DNA of 34,328 bases, taken from Formosa sp. (GTDB lineage: Bacteria; Bacteroidota; Bacteroidia; Flavobacteriales; Flavobacteriaceae). Both the position numbers and the translations under genes were made by a program. Where the stretch lies: contig JABHDE010000058.1 in NCBI GenBank assembly GCA_018673215.1, forward strand, positions 1 through 34,328. The letters are read 5' to 3'. The notes under the pieces were generated by a model, which was not told where the DNA came from, did not search any database, and worked only from the letters and a program-made list of their open reading frames with translations. The stretch's first letter is position 1. Each line of letters opens with the position of its first letter. Shown here in pieces: positions 17,754-26,499 of the stretch.

Positions 17754-20210
17754 ATGCGTTCTTTAATCCTCTTATTTTTTTGTTCACTTTCTGTATCTGC
17801 CCAACTCAAAGGCAATATTTCAGACCTTGAAAACCAACCCATTCCATTTGTGAATATTTATATTGAAAATTCGTATCGAGGTACCACCTCTAATGAACAA
17901 GGGGATTATGAATTGGCGCTGTCAAAACCCGGAAGCTACACCATTGTCTTTCAGTTTTTGGGATATAAAACACAAACCAAAGCCCTTGACATTAAAGAAT
18001 TTCCTTATACCTTAGACATCACTTTGTTGGAAGAAAATATTTCTTTAAATGAAGTGGTCATTTCTTCCAATGAAAATCCTGCCAATCGGATTATACGAGC
18101 TGCTATTGCCAAGCGTAAAGCACAACTAGAAAAAATTAATTCCTATGCTGCCGACTTCTATTCCAAAGGCATCATCCGACTCAAAGACGTTCCAGAGAAA
18201 TTTATGGGTCAAGAAATAGGCGATATGAAAGGCGTCTTGGACTCAACACGATCTGGAATTTTATATCTATCCGAAACCGTTTCAAAAATAAATTACCAAA
18301 AACCTGACAAGCTTTCAGAAAAAATTATCGCATCAAAAGTAAGTGGCGATTCTAATGGGTTTAGCTTCAACAACGCAAGTGATGTCGATTATAATTTTTA
18401 CAAGAATACGATTGAAATGGGTTCAGAAATTGTGTCGCCTATTGCCGATTATGCCTTTAATTATTACCGCTACAAACTCAAAGGTGTTTTTTATGACAAT
18501 GGCGGCCGTTTGATTAATAAAATTAAGGTAATTCCAAGACGTGAAAACGACCGTGTGTTTTCGGGAGTGGTTTATGTTGTAGAAGATCAATGGGGCTTAT
18601 ACGGCCTTGAGCTGAGCGTTACGGGCAAGCAAATTCAATCGCCTGCCATAGATTTGATCACATTCAAACAAAATGCTTCTTATGATGGAGAAAGTGATTT
18701 TTGGGTGCTGCGTTCTCAAACAATCAGTTTTGAATTTGGATTTTTTGGCTTTAATGGCAACGGAAGTTTTGTGGCCAATTATTCCAATTACAAACTCAAT
18801 CCCAATTTTGAGAAAAATGTGTTTACAAATGAGGTTTTAGCCTTTGAACCCGAAGCCAATAAAAAAGATTCTACCTATTGGAATAGCTTCAGACCGGTGC
18901 CATTAACCTCCGAAGAGTTTAAAGATTATATCAAAAAAGACAGTCTTCAAACTTTATACAATTCCAAAAGCTATTTGGATTCAATTGATGCGAGTCATAA
19001 TAAATTTAAACTTGGAAATTTGATTTCTGGTTATACTTACGAAAACTCATTTGAGGACAAAGAATTTAGCATCAGCAGTCCGTTGGCTGGACTCAACTTT
19101 AACACGGTGCAAGGGTATAATATCAATTTAGATTTAAATTTCACAAAACAGTACGATGAATTTAGAAAACAACTTTCTATAGAAAATCAAGTGAATTACA
19201 GTTTTGATACCAATACGCTTAGAGCAACCATAGGTTTTAGATATAAATTTAACAACGTCAATGATTTAAACATAGGGTTTAGTAGTGGGATAAAAGTCCA
19301 ACAATACAACGAACAAGACCCCATTTCGAGTTTAATCAATGAAACGAGTAGCTTGTTTTTTGAGGACAATTATATGAAATTATTTGAAAATCGATTTGTC
19401 AAAATAAATTATGGTCAGGAGCTTTTTAACGGCTTCCGATTTGGGACTGCACTTAGTTATGAGAATCGACGAGGACTTCTTAATAGCAGCGATTTTACCT
19501 TCATCAATTACGATGATAAATCCTATACAAGCAACAACCCTTTGGATCCTTTAAATTTTGATTCTGCACCTTTTGAAAATCATAATATTCTGAAATTTAA
19601 ATTTAGAGGAGCCATACGATTTGGGCAAAAATACCTCAGCTATCCAGGGAGTAAATTTAATTTAAACACCCCTAAATATCCGAGGTTAAATTTTAGTTAC
19701 GAAAAAGGATTTGGAGCTACAAACTCACACTATAATTATGACCATCTGACTGTGAATCTGTCTCAAAATTTTAGTCTGGAAAACAAAGGAAGTTTAAGTT
19801 ACAACCTATTAGGAGGTACTTTTTTTGGAGCTTCTTCTGTTGCATTTATGGATGCTAAACACATCAATGGCAATCAAACGCATGTAAGTCTGGACAATAG
19901 GTATTTATCGAGCTTTAAAAATGTAGGCTATTACGACTTTAGTACTTCCGAAAATTATTTTGAATACCACTTAGAGCACGATTTTAAGGGGTATATTTTT
20001 GGCAAAATCCCCTTAATTAATACACTAAACTACAACCTGATTATTGGAGTTCATGGGTTTTCATCTCAAGACCAAAAACCGTATCAAGAGTTTAGTTTAG
20101 GGGTTAATAATATTGGTTGGAAAAAGTACCGCTTTTTAAGAGTTGATTATGTACGTTCTTACCATTCCGGCTTTGTAAACGACGGTGTATTGTTTGGAAT
20201 TAGTTTCTAG
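17754..20210 (+). CDS. DUF5686 outer-membrane protein with carboxypeptidase-regulatory-like domain
   Basis: This 818-aa protein has a signal peptide (about 1-16, ending SVSAQ). Residues about 17-95 form a CarboxypepD_reg-like beta-sandwich (GNISDLENQPIPFVNIYIENS, then GTTSNEQGDYEL), a module also common in SusC-type proteins. The large remainder matches what I recall of DUF5686 proteins, which are widespread in Bacteroidota. Its second half is rich in alternating aromatic/polar strands (for example YENRRGLLNSSDFTFINYDD) and the last residues form a strand ending in a hydrophobic/aromatic amino acid (GVLFGISF). This suggests an outer-membrane beta-barrel. There is no recognisable TonB box, and the function is unknown. 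It starts 91 nt after smpB and overlaps convergent pcm by 4 nt. Confidence 0.85.
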   Translation: MRSLILLFFCSLSVSAQLKGNISDLENQPIPFVNIYIENSYRGTTSNEQGDYELALSKPGSYTIVFQFLGYKTQTKALDIKEFPYTLDITLLEENISLNEVVISSNENPANRIIRAAIAKRKAQLEKINSYAADFYSKGIIRLKDVPEKFMGQEIGDMKGVLDSTRSGILYLSETVSKINYQKPDKLSEKIIASKVSGDSNGFSFNNASDVDYNFYKNTIEMGSEIVSPIADYAFNYYRYKLKGVFYDNGGRLINKIKVIPRRENDRVFSGVVYVVEDQWGLYGLELSVTGKQIQSPAIDLITFKQNASYDGESDFWVLRSQTISFEFGFFGFNGNGSFVANYSNYKLNPNFEKNVFTNEVLAFEPEANKKDSTYWNSFRPVPLTSEEFKDYIKKDSLQTLYNSKSYLDSIDASHNKFKLGNLISGYTYENSFEDKEFSISSPLAGLNFNTVQGYNINLDLNFTKQYDEFRKQLSIENQVNYSFDTNTLRATIGFRYKFNNVNDLNIGFSSGIKVQQYNEQDPISSLINETSSLFFEDNYMKLFENRFVKINYGQELFNGFRFGTALSYENRRGLLNSSDFTFINYDDKSYTSNNPLDPLNFDSAPFENHNILKFKFRGAIRFGQKYLSYPGSKFNLNTPKYPRLNFSYEKGFGATNSHYNYDHLTVNLSQNFSLENKGSLSYNLLGGTFFGASSVAFMDAKHINGNQTHVSLDNRYLSSFKNVGYYDFSTSENYFEYHLEHDFKGYIFGKIPLINTLNYNLIIGVHGFSSQDQKPYQEFSLGVNNIGWKKYRFLRVDYVRSYHSGFVNDGVLFGISF

Positions 20211-20848
20211 TTTTTGTTTTCTAAAAGCGGCACAAACTTAAAATTGCCTAATTCATGCTTTTCAAACTCTTTGGGTCCCTTTCGAATGTAGAGCGTCATG
20301 ATTTGATCTTCATCCCCCACAGGAATGACCAAACGCCCTCCAATTTTTAGTTGAGACAATAATGGTTTAGGAACAAATGGTGCACCTGCAGTCACAATGA
20401 TGCTGTCAAAAGGCGCTTCGTCTTTTAGTCCTTTATAACCGTCTCCAAAAATCAAACGTTTTGCCACATAACCTATTTTTGGTAAAAATTGACTGGTTTT
20501 TTTAAACAACTCTAGTTGGCGTTCGATGCTGTAAACTTGTGCACCTAACAGACATAATACGGCGGTTTGATAGCCACTTCCTGTACCAATTTCAAGAACC
20601 TTATCTCCTGGTTTAACTTCTAATAATTCAGACTGAAATGCCACAGTATAGGGTTGTGAAATGGTCTGGCTGGCTGCAATGGGAAATGCTTTGTCTTGAT
20701 AGGCATGGTCTAAAAATCCCGAGTCTATAAAAAGGTGCCGGGGTATATCGCCAATAGCAGCTAAAACTGCAGAATTTTTAATTCCTTTTGCAGAAAGTGT
20801 TGAAACTAATTGCTTGCGGAGTCCTTGATGTTTAAATGTATCTTTCAA
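20207..20848 (-). CDS. pcm: protein-L-isoaspartate O-methyltransferase
   Basis: This 213-aa enzyme uses S-adenosylmethionine to methylate isoaspartyl residues in damaged proteins and start their repair. The SAM site is VLEIGTGSGYQTA (about 94-106), and the substrate-binding stretch QTISQPYTVAFQSELL is typical. The start is a TTG at 20848 giving KDTFKHQGLRKQLV, which fits the family N terminus; no ATG lies near. The 3' end overlaps the convergent DUF5686 gene by 4 nt (CTAG shared by the two stop codons). Two -7 boxes lie upstream on the minus strand. The function fits the neighbouring protein-repair genes (clpB, clpC, smpB). Confidence 0.93.
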   Translation of the reverse strand: MKDTFKHQGLRKQLVSTLSAKGIKNSAVLAAIGDIPRHLFIDSGFLDHAYQDKAFPIAASQTISQPYTVAFQSELLEVKPGDKVLEIGTGSGYQTAVLCLLGAQVYSIERQLELFKKTSQFLPKIGYVAKRLIFGDGYKGLKDEAPFDSIIVTAGAPFVPKPLLSQLKIGGRLVIPVGDEDQIMTLYIRKGPKEFEKHELGNFKFVPLLENKN

Positions 20849-21322
20849 AGTTGTAGATAAAATGGAGAATACGCTTCAAATTTAAAAAAAGTAAAGATAG
20901 TCTAAACACTAAATGAAGTCAAATTTATAAGGAAATATTATTAGATTCAATGAGTGACCTAATTTACGAACTTAAACTTCAAATTGCTTATATTTTAAAA
21001 AACTCATATTCCATTCATTAGATAAGTTTCATCAAAGAAACTATTTTTCATTCTTAATAAACAAGTTGTGTGTTGGTAGGCTCTTCTACCTGAGTGATTG
21101 TTTTGTAGTGAAGTTAAAACACCAAAATATGTTATATGATTTTCTTATTCTTAATAATATTTAGAGTCTTTAAATACAATCGATGTAATCTGTAAATGAA
21201 TATTATTTAATCTAAGCAGTCTTATTTGAAAGAAGCTATTGTTAAAGTTTATTTGTGATAAAATTATGTTAGGATGTTAAGTATGCTATAAAAAAATCAT
21301 AGTTTTACAAAAAAAATATATC
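20849..21322. other. 474-bp gene-free intergenic region
   Basis: AT-rich sequence between divergent pcm and the dehydrogenase operon. It holds the pcm promoter candidates at its left end and a short hairpin GGTAG/CTACC with a 6-nt loop (21075-21090) inside a slightly more GC-rich patch. A 23-codon reading frame (20950-21021) has no support. No exact TAnnTTTG reads toward the operon; TTTATTTG (21249-21256) is the nearest. No repeat or RNA family is recognised. Confidence 0.6.
20877..20951 (-). promoter_or_regulatory. two -7 elements upstream of pcm
   Basis: TAAATTTG occurs twice on the minus strand, at 20877-20884 and 20920-20927. The distal copy has ATTG (20948-20951) exactly 20 nt upstream, a fair -33 match, and predicts a leader of about 65 nt. 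The proximal copy has no clear -33. Confidence 0.45.
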
Positions 21323-22285
21323 ATGAAGCTAAAAGCAGGCGTCCTAGGGGCTGGTCATCTTGGGAAAATACATCTAAAACTACTTCAAAAATCTGAGAAA
21401 TATGATCTTATAGGGTTTTATGATCCAGATGCTTCCAACGGAAAAAAGGTCGAAACTGAGTTTGGATACAAATTTTTCGAATCCTTAGAAGCCCTCATAA
21501 ATTCGGTTGATGTAGTTGACATTGTTACGCCCACTCTCTCTCATTATACTTGCGCTATCAAAGCAATCACCAAAGGGAAACATGTTTTTATTGAAAAACC
21601 TATTACTAATACCGTTGAAGAAGCCGAACAAATACGTTTATTGGTTTCTGAAAACAACTTAAGAGGACAAGTCGGACATGTTGAGCGATTTAACCCCGCT
21701 TTTAAAGCGGTAAAAAACGATATCCAATCTCCTATGTTTATTGAAACACATCGTTTGGCTGAATTTAATCCACGTGGTACTGATGTTCCTGTAGTTTTAG
21801 ATTTAATGATTCACGATATTGATATTATATTGAGCGTTGTAAAATCGCCTGTCAAAAACATCACCGCAAGTGGTGTCTCAGTTATTAGTGAAACTCCAGA
21901 CATTGCTAACGCAAGGATAGAATTTGAAAATGGCTGTGTTGCCAACCTGACAGCTAGTCGAATTTCTATGAAGAATATGCGAAAAAGTCGTTTTTTCCAA
22001 AAAGACGCATACATCAGTGTTGACTTTTTGGAGAAACAAGTAGAAGTGGTAAAAATGAAAGATGCGCCTAAAATTCCTGGAGATTTTGATATGGTTTTAC
22101 AAAATGCTGAAGGGGTTAAAAAACAAATCTATTTTGAAAATCCTGAAATTACTCCAAATAATGCTATTTTAGATGAACTTGAAAGTTTTGCTGACGCCAT
22201 CAATAACAATACGAAACCTGTAGTAACACTTAGAGATGGAACAGAAGCCCTGAGAGTTGCTTACCAAATTATAGGTTGTTTTTAA
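21323..22285 (+). CDS. Gfo/Idh/MocA family oxidoreductase
   Basis: This 320-aa NAD(P)-dependent dehydrogenase has an N-terminal Rossmann fold with GAGHLGKIH (9-17) and the family EKP motif (91-93, FIEKPITNT) with its conserved lysine. The C-terminal substrate domain includes VGHVERFNPAF, a stretch I associate with UDP-N-acetylglucosamine 3-dehydrogenase (GnnA/WlbA-like) members, and DLMIHDIDI. The substrate may therefore be a nucleotide sugar, but this is inference. It is the first gene of a tight plus-strand run and is followed after 10 nt by the 3-hydroxyacyl-CoA dehydrogenase. It is preceded by a 474-bp gene-free region. Confidence 0.88.
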   Translation: MKLKAGVLGAGHLGKIHLKLLQKSEKYDLIGFYDPDASNGKKVETEFGYKFFESLEALINSVDVVDIVTPTLSHYTCAIKAITKGKHVFIEKPITNTVEEAEQIRLLVSENNLRGQVGHVERFNPAFKAVKNDIQSPMFIETHRLAEFNPRGTDVPVVLDLMIHDIDIILSVVKSPVKNITASGVSVISETPDIANARIEFENGCVANLTASRISMKNMRKSRFFQKDAYISVDFLEKQVEVVKMKDAPKIPGDFDMVLQNAEGVKKQIYFENPEITPNNAILDELESFADAINNNTKPVVTLRDGTEALRVAYQIIGCF

Positions 22286-22295
22286 AAAAATAGAT

Positions 22296-23183
22296 ATGAA
22301 AAATATTGCAGTTATAGGAGCCGGAACCATGGGTAATGGCATTGCTCATACGTTCGCACAAGCAGGATTTAAAGTTCAATTAATTGATGTAAATCCAACA
22401 GCGTTGACAGCTGCCATTGCTACGATTACCAAAAATTTAGACCGCTTAATCGCTAAAGAAAAAATAGACGAAACTAAAAAGACACAAACCTTAGATAATA
22501 TTTCAACCTTTACAAATATTAATGAAGGTGTTGAATATGCCAGTCTCGTTATTGAAGCCGCTACTGAAAATATTGATTTAAAACTGAGTATCTTTAAGCA
22601 ATTGGATCAAGCATGTCCAGAAGACACTATATTAGCGACCAATACATCGTCTATATCCATAACTCAAATAGCTGCTCAAACTTCAAGACCAGAAAGTGTT
22701 ATTGGAATGCATTTTATGAACCCCGTACCCCTCATGAAACTGGTAGAAATCATAGCGGGCTACAACACTTCAAAATCAGTTGTTGAATTCATCATAAATC
22801 TTACTAAAAAAATTCATAAAATTCCCGTTGTTGTTAACGATTACCCTGGGTTTGTTGCCAACCGAATTCTAATGCCCATGTTAAATGAAGCCATCGAAAC
22901 ATTGTATACAGGAGTGGCAGGGGTTAAAGAAATTGATTCAGTAATGAAGCTTGGAATGGGCCATCCTATGGGACCTCTAGAATTAGCCGATTTTATAGGA
23001 CTCGATGTTTGTTTGTCTATTTTAGAAGTGATGTATGACGGATTTAAAAATCCAAAATATGCTCCAAACCCGCTTTTAGTAAATATGGTGCGTGCTGGGA
23101 AGTACGGCGTTAAAACTGGGGAAGGATTTTACGATTATTCAAAAGAACGAAAAGCAGTCATTGTTTCTGCTCAGTTTTCTTAA
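22296..23183 (+). CDS. hbd: 3-hydroxybutyryl-CoA dehydrogenase
   Basis: This 295-aa cytosolic enzyme oxidises 3-hydroxyacyl-CoA with NAD(P) or runs the reverse reaction. Its Rossmann motif is VIGAGTMGNGIAHTFAQAGF (GxGxxG at 8-13). The catalytic histidine is H139 in MHFMNPVPLMKLVEII. The C-terminal dimer domain has NDYPGFVANRIL and GHPMGPLELADFIGLDV. The short single-domain form matches Hbd/PaaH enzymes rather than the fused FadB/FadJ type. It could use the product of the thiolase at 2568-3752, though the two are far apart. It sits 10 nt after the Gfo/Idh gene and 16 nt before the DUF1015 gene. Confidence 0.93.
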   Translation: MKNIAVIGAGTMGNGIAHTFAQAGFKVQLIDVNPTALTAAIATITKNLDRLIAKEKIDETKKTQTLDNISTFTNINEGVEYASLVIEAATENIDLKLSIFKQLDQACPEDTILATNTSSISITQIAAQTSRPESVIGMHFMNPVPLMKLVEIIAGYNTSKSVVEFIINLTKKIHKIPVVVNDYPGFVANRILMPMLNEAIETLYTGVAGVKEIDSVMKLGMGHPMGPLELADFIGLDVCLSILEVMYDGFKNPKYAPNPLLVNMVRAGKYGVKTGEGFYDYSKERKAVIVSAQFS

Positions 23184-23199
23184 TATTCATTCCCAAGAA

Positions 23200-24435
23200 A
23201 TGGCAAAAATAAATCCATTTAAAGGGGTACGACCCTCAAAAAACAACGTTGAAAATTTCAGCTCAAGGTCATTTAATACATACTCCAAAGAAGAATTAGA
23301 TGAAGAATTAAAAAAACATCCCACGTCTTTTTTGAGTATTATCAATATAAAGAAAAATCCCCATCTAGAAATCGAAAAACCAGAACGGTACAAAATGGTA
23401 AAAGAAAAATTTGAAGCCTTTAAAGCTGAAAATATTCTCATTACAGATGCTAATCCTTCTTACTACATCTATGAAACAGTACAAGCTAACGGACATTTGT
23501 TTTGTGGCGTCATGGCTACGGCTAGTGTAGAGGATTACGACACCCAAGTCATCAAAAAACACGAAGCAACGATTTCGAAACGGGAGCATACATTTAAAAA
23601 ATATTTAGAAACTGTTCGCTTCAATGCAGCTCCTGTACTGCTAACATATCCAGACGATTTGCTGCTTGAATCCCATCTTGAAACTGCCAAATCAAAAGCT
23701 TCAGATATTCACTCTTGGAAAACTAACAATGAAACTCACAAACTTTGGCGTGTCGATAATCCAGAAGATATTATTTTTATTAAAAAGGCATTTCATAAGA
23801 TTCCCTCACTTTACATCGCAGATGGCCACCACCGCTCCGCATCCTCGGCACTGCTGGCACGTGAACTAACATCAAAAGAAACACCCATAATTGAACCGTC
23901 TTACAATTATTTTTTAGCCTATTTAATACCAGAAAGTCAACTCAAAATATACGATTATAACAGAGTAATTAAGGACTTAAATGGACTAAGCACATCAGCT
24001 TTTTTAGAAAAAGTTAATAGGGTTTTTAACCTTGAAAAAAAAGGATCTAAACCTTACAAAAGTTCAAAACGACATGATATTTCCATGTATATAGAGGGCG
24101 TTTTTTATTCCTTATCTTTACGTGAAACAATACATAACAGACCATCGGCAATCGACCAACTTGACACCTATATATTACAAACAAAGCTCTTAAAACCTAT
24201 TTTGGGAATTACCAATGTACGTTCCAACCCTCGGATAGGGTATATACATGGATCGGACAGTTTAGAGCAAATTAAATCAACCGTGGACTGTGGAGAGCAT
24301 GCTGTAGGGTTTACACTGTTTCCAATTGAAACAAAAGAGTTAAAGGCCATCGCAGACTCGGATGCTGTGATGCCCCCAAAAAGCACTTATATCTATCCGA
24401 AAATTAGAAGTGGAATCACTATATACGAGTTTTAA
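23200..24435 (+). CDS. DUF1015 family protein
   Basis: This 411-aa conserved protein has no established function. The family signature YIADGHHRSASSALLA (about 205-220) with its DGHHR core is present, as is the opening INPFKGVRPS. There is no signal peptide or membrane segment, so it is cytoplasmic. The frame is open 36 codons upstream into hbd, but ATG 23200 is preferred: it gives the family N terminus and avoids a 92-nt overlap with hbd. It lies 2 nt before yggS. Links of DUF1015 proteins to serine or amino-acid metabolism have been suggested; I see nothing here that tests this. Confidence 0.88.
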   Translation: MAKINPFKGVRPSKNNVENFSSRSFNTYSKEELDEELKKHPTSFLSIINIKKNPHLEIEKPERYKMVKEKFEAFKAENILITDANPSYYIYETVQANGHLFCGVMATASVEDYDTQVIKKHEATISKREHTFKKYLETVRFNAAPVLLTYPDDLLLESHLETAKSKASDIHSWKTNNETHKLWRVDNPEDIIFIKKAFHKIPSLYIADGHHRSASSALLARELTSKETPIIEPSYNYFLAYLIPESQLKIYDYNRVIKDLNGLSTSAFLEKVNRVFNLEKKGSKPYKSSKRHDISMYIEGVFYSLSLRETIHNRPSAIDQLDTYILQTKLLKPILGITNVRSNPRIGYIHGSDSLEQIKSTVDCGEHAVGFTLFPIETKELKAIADSDAVMPPKSTYIYPKIRSGITIYEF

Positions 24436-24437
24436 TT

Positions 24438-25100
24438 ATGTCTATAAAAACCAATTTATCTGAGATTCAATCTCAACTGCCGAGTCATGTATCCTTAGTG
24501 GCGGTGTCTAAAACAAAACCCGTCGAAGACCTGATGGAAGCCTATAATTCTGGACAACGTATTTTTGGAGAGAATAAAATTCAAGAAATGGCTGACAAAT
24601 ACCAACAAATGCCCAAAGACATACAATGGCATATGATTGGAAATGTACAACGCAATAAAGTCAAATACATGGCTGAATTTGTGGATTTGATTCACGGGGT
24701 GGATTCCGAGAAATTACTCAATGAGATTAATAAACAAGCCGTAAAACACCAACGGACAATCAACTGTTTGTTACAACTAAAAATAGCTCAGGAGGACACC
24801 AAATTTGGAATGACTGAGAAAGCAGCCCGTGCTTTGTTAGAGTCCGATCATTTTAAAAACTTAAAAAACGTAGCGATTGTAGGTGTGATGGGAATGGCTA
24901 GTTTTACAGAAAATACCGCTCAAATTAAAGAAGAATTTACAAGTCTTAAAAACTCTTTTGAGAGTTTAAAAAATATAAGCTCATCCCTAGAAATAGTTTC
25001 TATGGGAATGAGTGGCGACTATCCCTTAGCTATTGACTGCGGAAGTACGATGGTTCGCGTTGGAAGTAGTATCTTTGGAGCTAGAAATTACGCCATTTAA
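24438..25100 (+). CDS. yggS: YggS-family pyridoxal-phosphate homeostasis protein
   Basis: This 220-aa cytoplasmic PLP-binding protein (PLPBP/ProsC family) is a single TIM-barrel domain. The PLP lysine is K25 in VAVSKTKPVE. RIFGENKIQEM, WHMIGNVQRNKVKYM and the C-terminal MGMSGDYPLAIDCGSTMVRVGSSIFG are family hallmarks; the last binds the PLP phosphate. The family buffers PLP and influences amino-acid and coenzyme balance. It begins 2 nt after DUF1015. Its TAA stop (25098-25100) is in the same frame as the next gene, whose conserved coding begins 9 nt later. Confidence 0.95.
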   Translation: MSIKTNLSEIQSQLPSHVSLVAVSKTKPVEDLMEAYNSGQRIFGENKIQEMADKYQQMPKDIQWHMIGNVQRNKVKYMAEFVDLIHGVDSEKLLNEINKQAVKHQRTINCLLQLKIAQEDTKFGMTEKAARALLESDHFKNLKNVAIVGVMGMASFTENTAQIKEEFTSLKNSFESLKNISSSLEIVSMGMSGDYPLAIDCGSTMVRVGSSIFGARNYAI

Positions 25101-25109
25101 AACAGCACT

Positions 25110-26477
25110 ATCTACGCAGTCTTAGACATAGAAACCACCGGAGGTAAATTTAATGAAGAAGGCATTACGGAAATTGCTATCTATAAATTTGACGGGCATA
25201 AAATTGTAGATCAATTTATAAGTCTGGTCAACCCCGAACGGGACATCCAACCATTTGTTGTGAACCTAACAGGAATCAATAGTAAAATGCTTCGCTCTGC
25301 ACCCAAATTTTATGAAATAGCCAAACGAATTGTAGAAATCACTGAAGACTGTATTTTGGTGGCTCACAATGCGCAGTTTGATTATCGAATTTTAAAGACG
25401 GAATTTAGACGTCTTGGCTTTGATTTTGAACGTAAGAATTTATGTACCGTAGAGCTTTCTAAAAAACTCATCCCAGACCTTCCTTCCTACAGTTTAGGAA
25501 AACTTGTGCGCTCATTAGGAATTCCCGTGAGTGATCGCCACCGTGCTTCAGGTGATGCAACAGCTACCGTAAAGCTTTTTAAAATGCTCCTAGATAAAGA
25601 TGTCGAAAAAACAATTATCAAGGAAGCTATTCGTTTGGATGCAAAACATCAAATGGAACCCAAGCTCACCGATATTATTTCTAAATTACCATCAGTTACA
25701 GGCGTCTATTATGTTCACAAACCAGATGGAGAAATTGTATATATCGGAAAAAGTAAAAACATCAAAAGTCGTATCAACCAGCACTTCACTGGTCAAACGC
25801 CGAAATCAAAAAAAATTCAGCTCGAAGTAGCCACAGTCACCTATGACGAAACTGGCAGTGAATTGGTAGCGCTTCTTAAAGAAAGTGAAGAAATTAAACG
25901 TAATAAACCCAAATTAAATCGCGCACTTCGACGTACAATTTTCACACATGGCTTGTTTAGTTTTAGAGATCCTGAGGGCTATATCAACTTGAAAATTGAA
26001 AAAATCAAAGGCAAACAAAAACCAATTACTACATTTTCAAATCATGAAAGTGGAAAAAGTTTTATGAACAAAATTGTGGAACAAAACCAACTGTGTCAAA
26101 AACTTTGTGGGCTTTATAAAACTGCCAATTCCTGTTTTGGATACGATATTAAAAGCTGTGCAGGCGCCTGCATTTCGGAAGAACCTTCAGAAATTTACAA
26201 CAAAAGAGTTTTAAATCTCATTGATTCTCATACTTTTAAAGATCAAAACATGATCATCATCGACTACGGAAGAGAAGTTGATGAACGAAGTGCAGTCTTG
26301 ATAGAAAATGGAGTTTTTAGAGGATATGCGTATTTTAATTTAAACTTTCAAATTCATACCACCGCCGTACTTAAATCTATTTTAACCCCAATGGAACACA
26401 ATAAAGATGCCCAGCATATCATTCAAAGTTTTATGCGTCGTCACAAAAGATTAAAAATAATTAAACTTGAAGATTAA
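25110..26477 (+). CDS. DEDDh exonuclease - GIY-YIG (UvrC/Cho-like) fusion protein
   Basis: This protein of about 455 aa joins a DnaQ-like 3'-5' exonuclease to a UvrC-type GIY-YIG nuclease domain and probably acts in DNA repair. Exo motifs are all present: LDIETTGG (D6, E8), HNAQFDYRIL and HRASGDATATVKLF. The GIY-YIG domain runs from about 195 (GVYYV, then IVYIGKSKNIKSRI). A cysteine group C329, C342, C350, C354 (plus C333) resembles the UvrC Fe-S ligands. The start is abnormal: no ATG, GTG or TTG lies between the yggS stop and the catalytic motif. ATC at 25110 stands where relatives have ATG (xYAVLDIETTGG). A GTG at 25260 would delete the exo I motif. I use ATC 25110 provisionally. Confidence 0.8.
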   Translation: MYAVLDIETTGGKFNEEGITEIAIYKFDGHKIVDQFISLVNPERDIQPFVVNLTGINSKMLRSAPKFYEIAKRIVEITEDCILVAHNAQFDYRILKTEFRRLGFDFERKNLCTVELSKKLIPDLPSYSLGKLVRSLGIPVSDRHRASGDATATVKLFKMLLDKDVEKTIIKEAIRLDAKHQMEPKLTDIISKLPSVTGVYYVHKPDGEIVYIGKSKNIKSRINQHFTGQTPKSKKIQLEVATVTYDETGSELVALLKESEEIKRNKPKLNRALRRTIFTHGLFSFRDPEGYINLKIEKIKGKQKPITTFSNHESGKSFMNKIVEQNQLCQKLCGLYKTANSCFGYDIKSCAGACISEEPSEIYNKRVLNLIDSHTFKDQNMIIIDYGREVDERSAVLIENGVFRGYAYFNLNFQIHTTAVLKSILTPMEHNKDAQHIIQSFMRRHKRLKIIKLED

Positions 26478-26487
26478 TCTTTTTTAG

Positions 26488-26495
26488 TATTTTTG
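26488..26495 (+). promoter_or_regulatory. -7 element upstream of the potassium channel gene
   Basis: TATTTTTG matches TAnnTTTG and ends 4 nt before the ATG at 26500. A CTTG (26466-26469) lies 18 nt upstream. If active, it gives an essentially leaderless mRNA and makes the channel and miaA partly independent of the genes upstream. Confidence 0.5.
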
Positions 26496-26499
26496 AGAT

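Noticed and set aside
20950-21021. 23-codon reading frame in the large intergenic gap
   Set aside because: Too short, no homology I recognise, no promoter or conserved motif.
26470-26481. Short palindrome AAGATTAATCTT at the end of the exonuclease gene as a terminator
   Set aside because: There is no loop: the arms are contiguous, so no hairpin terminator can form; it also covers the stop codon.
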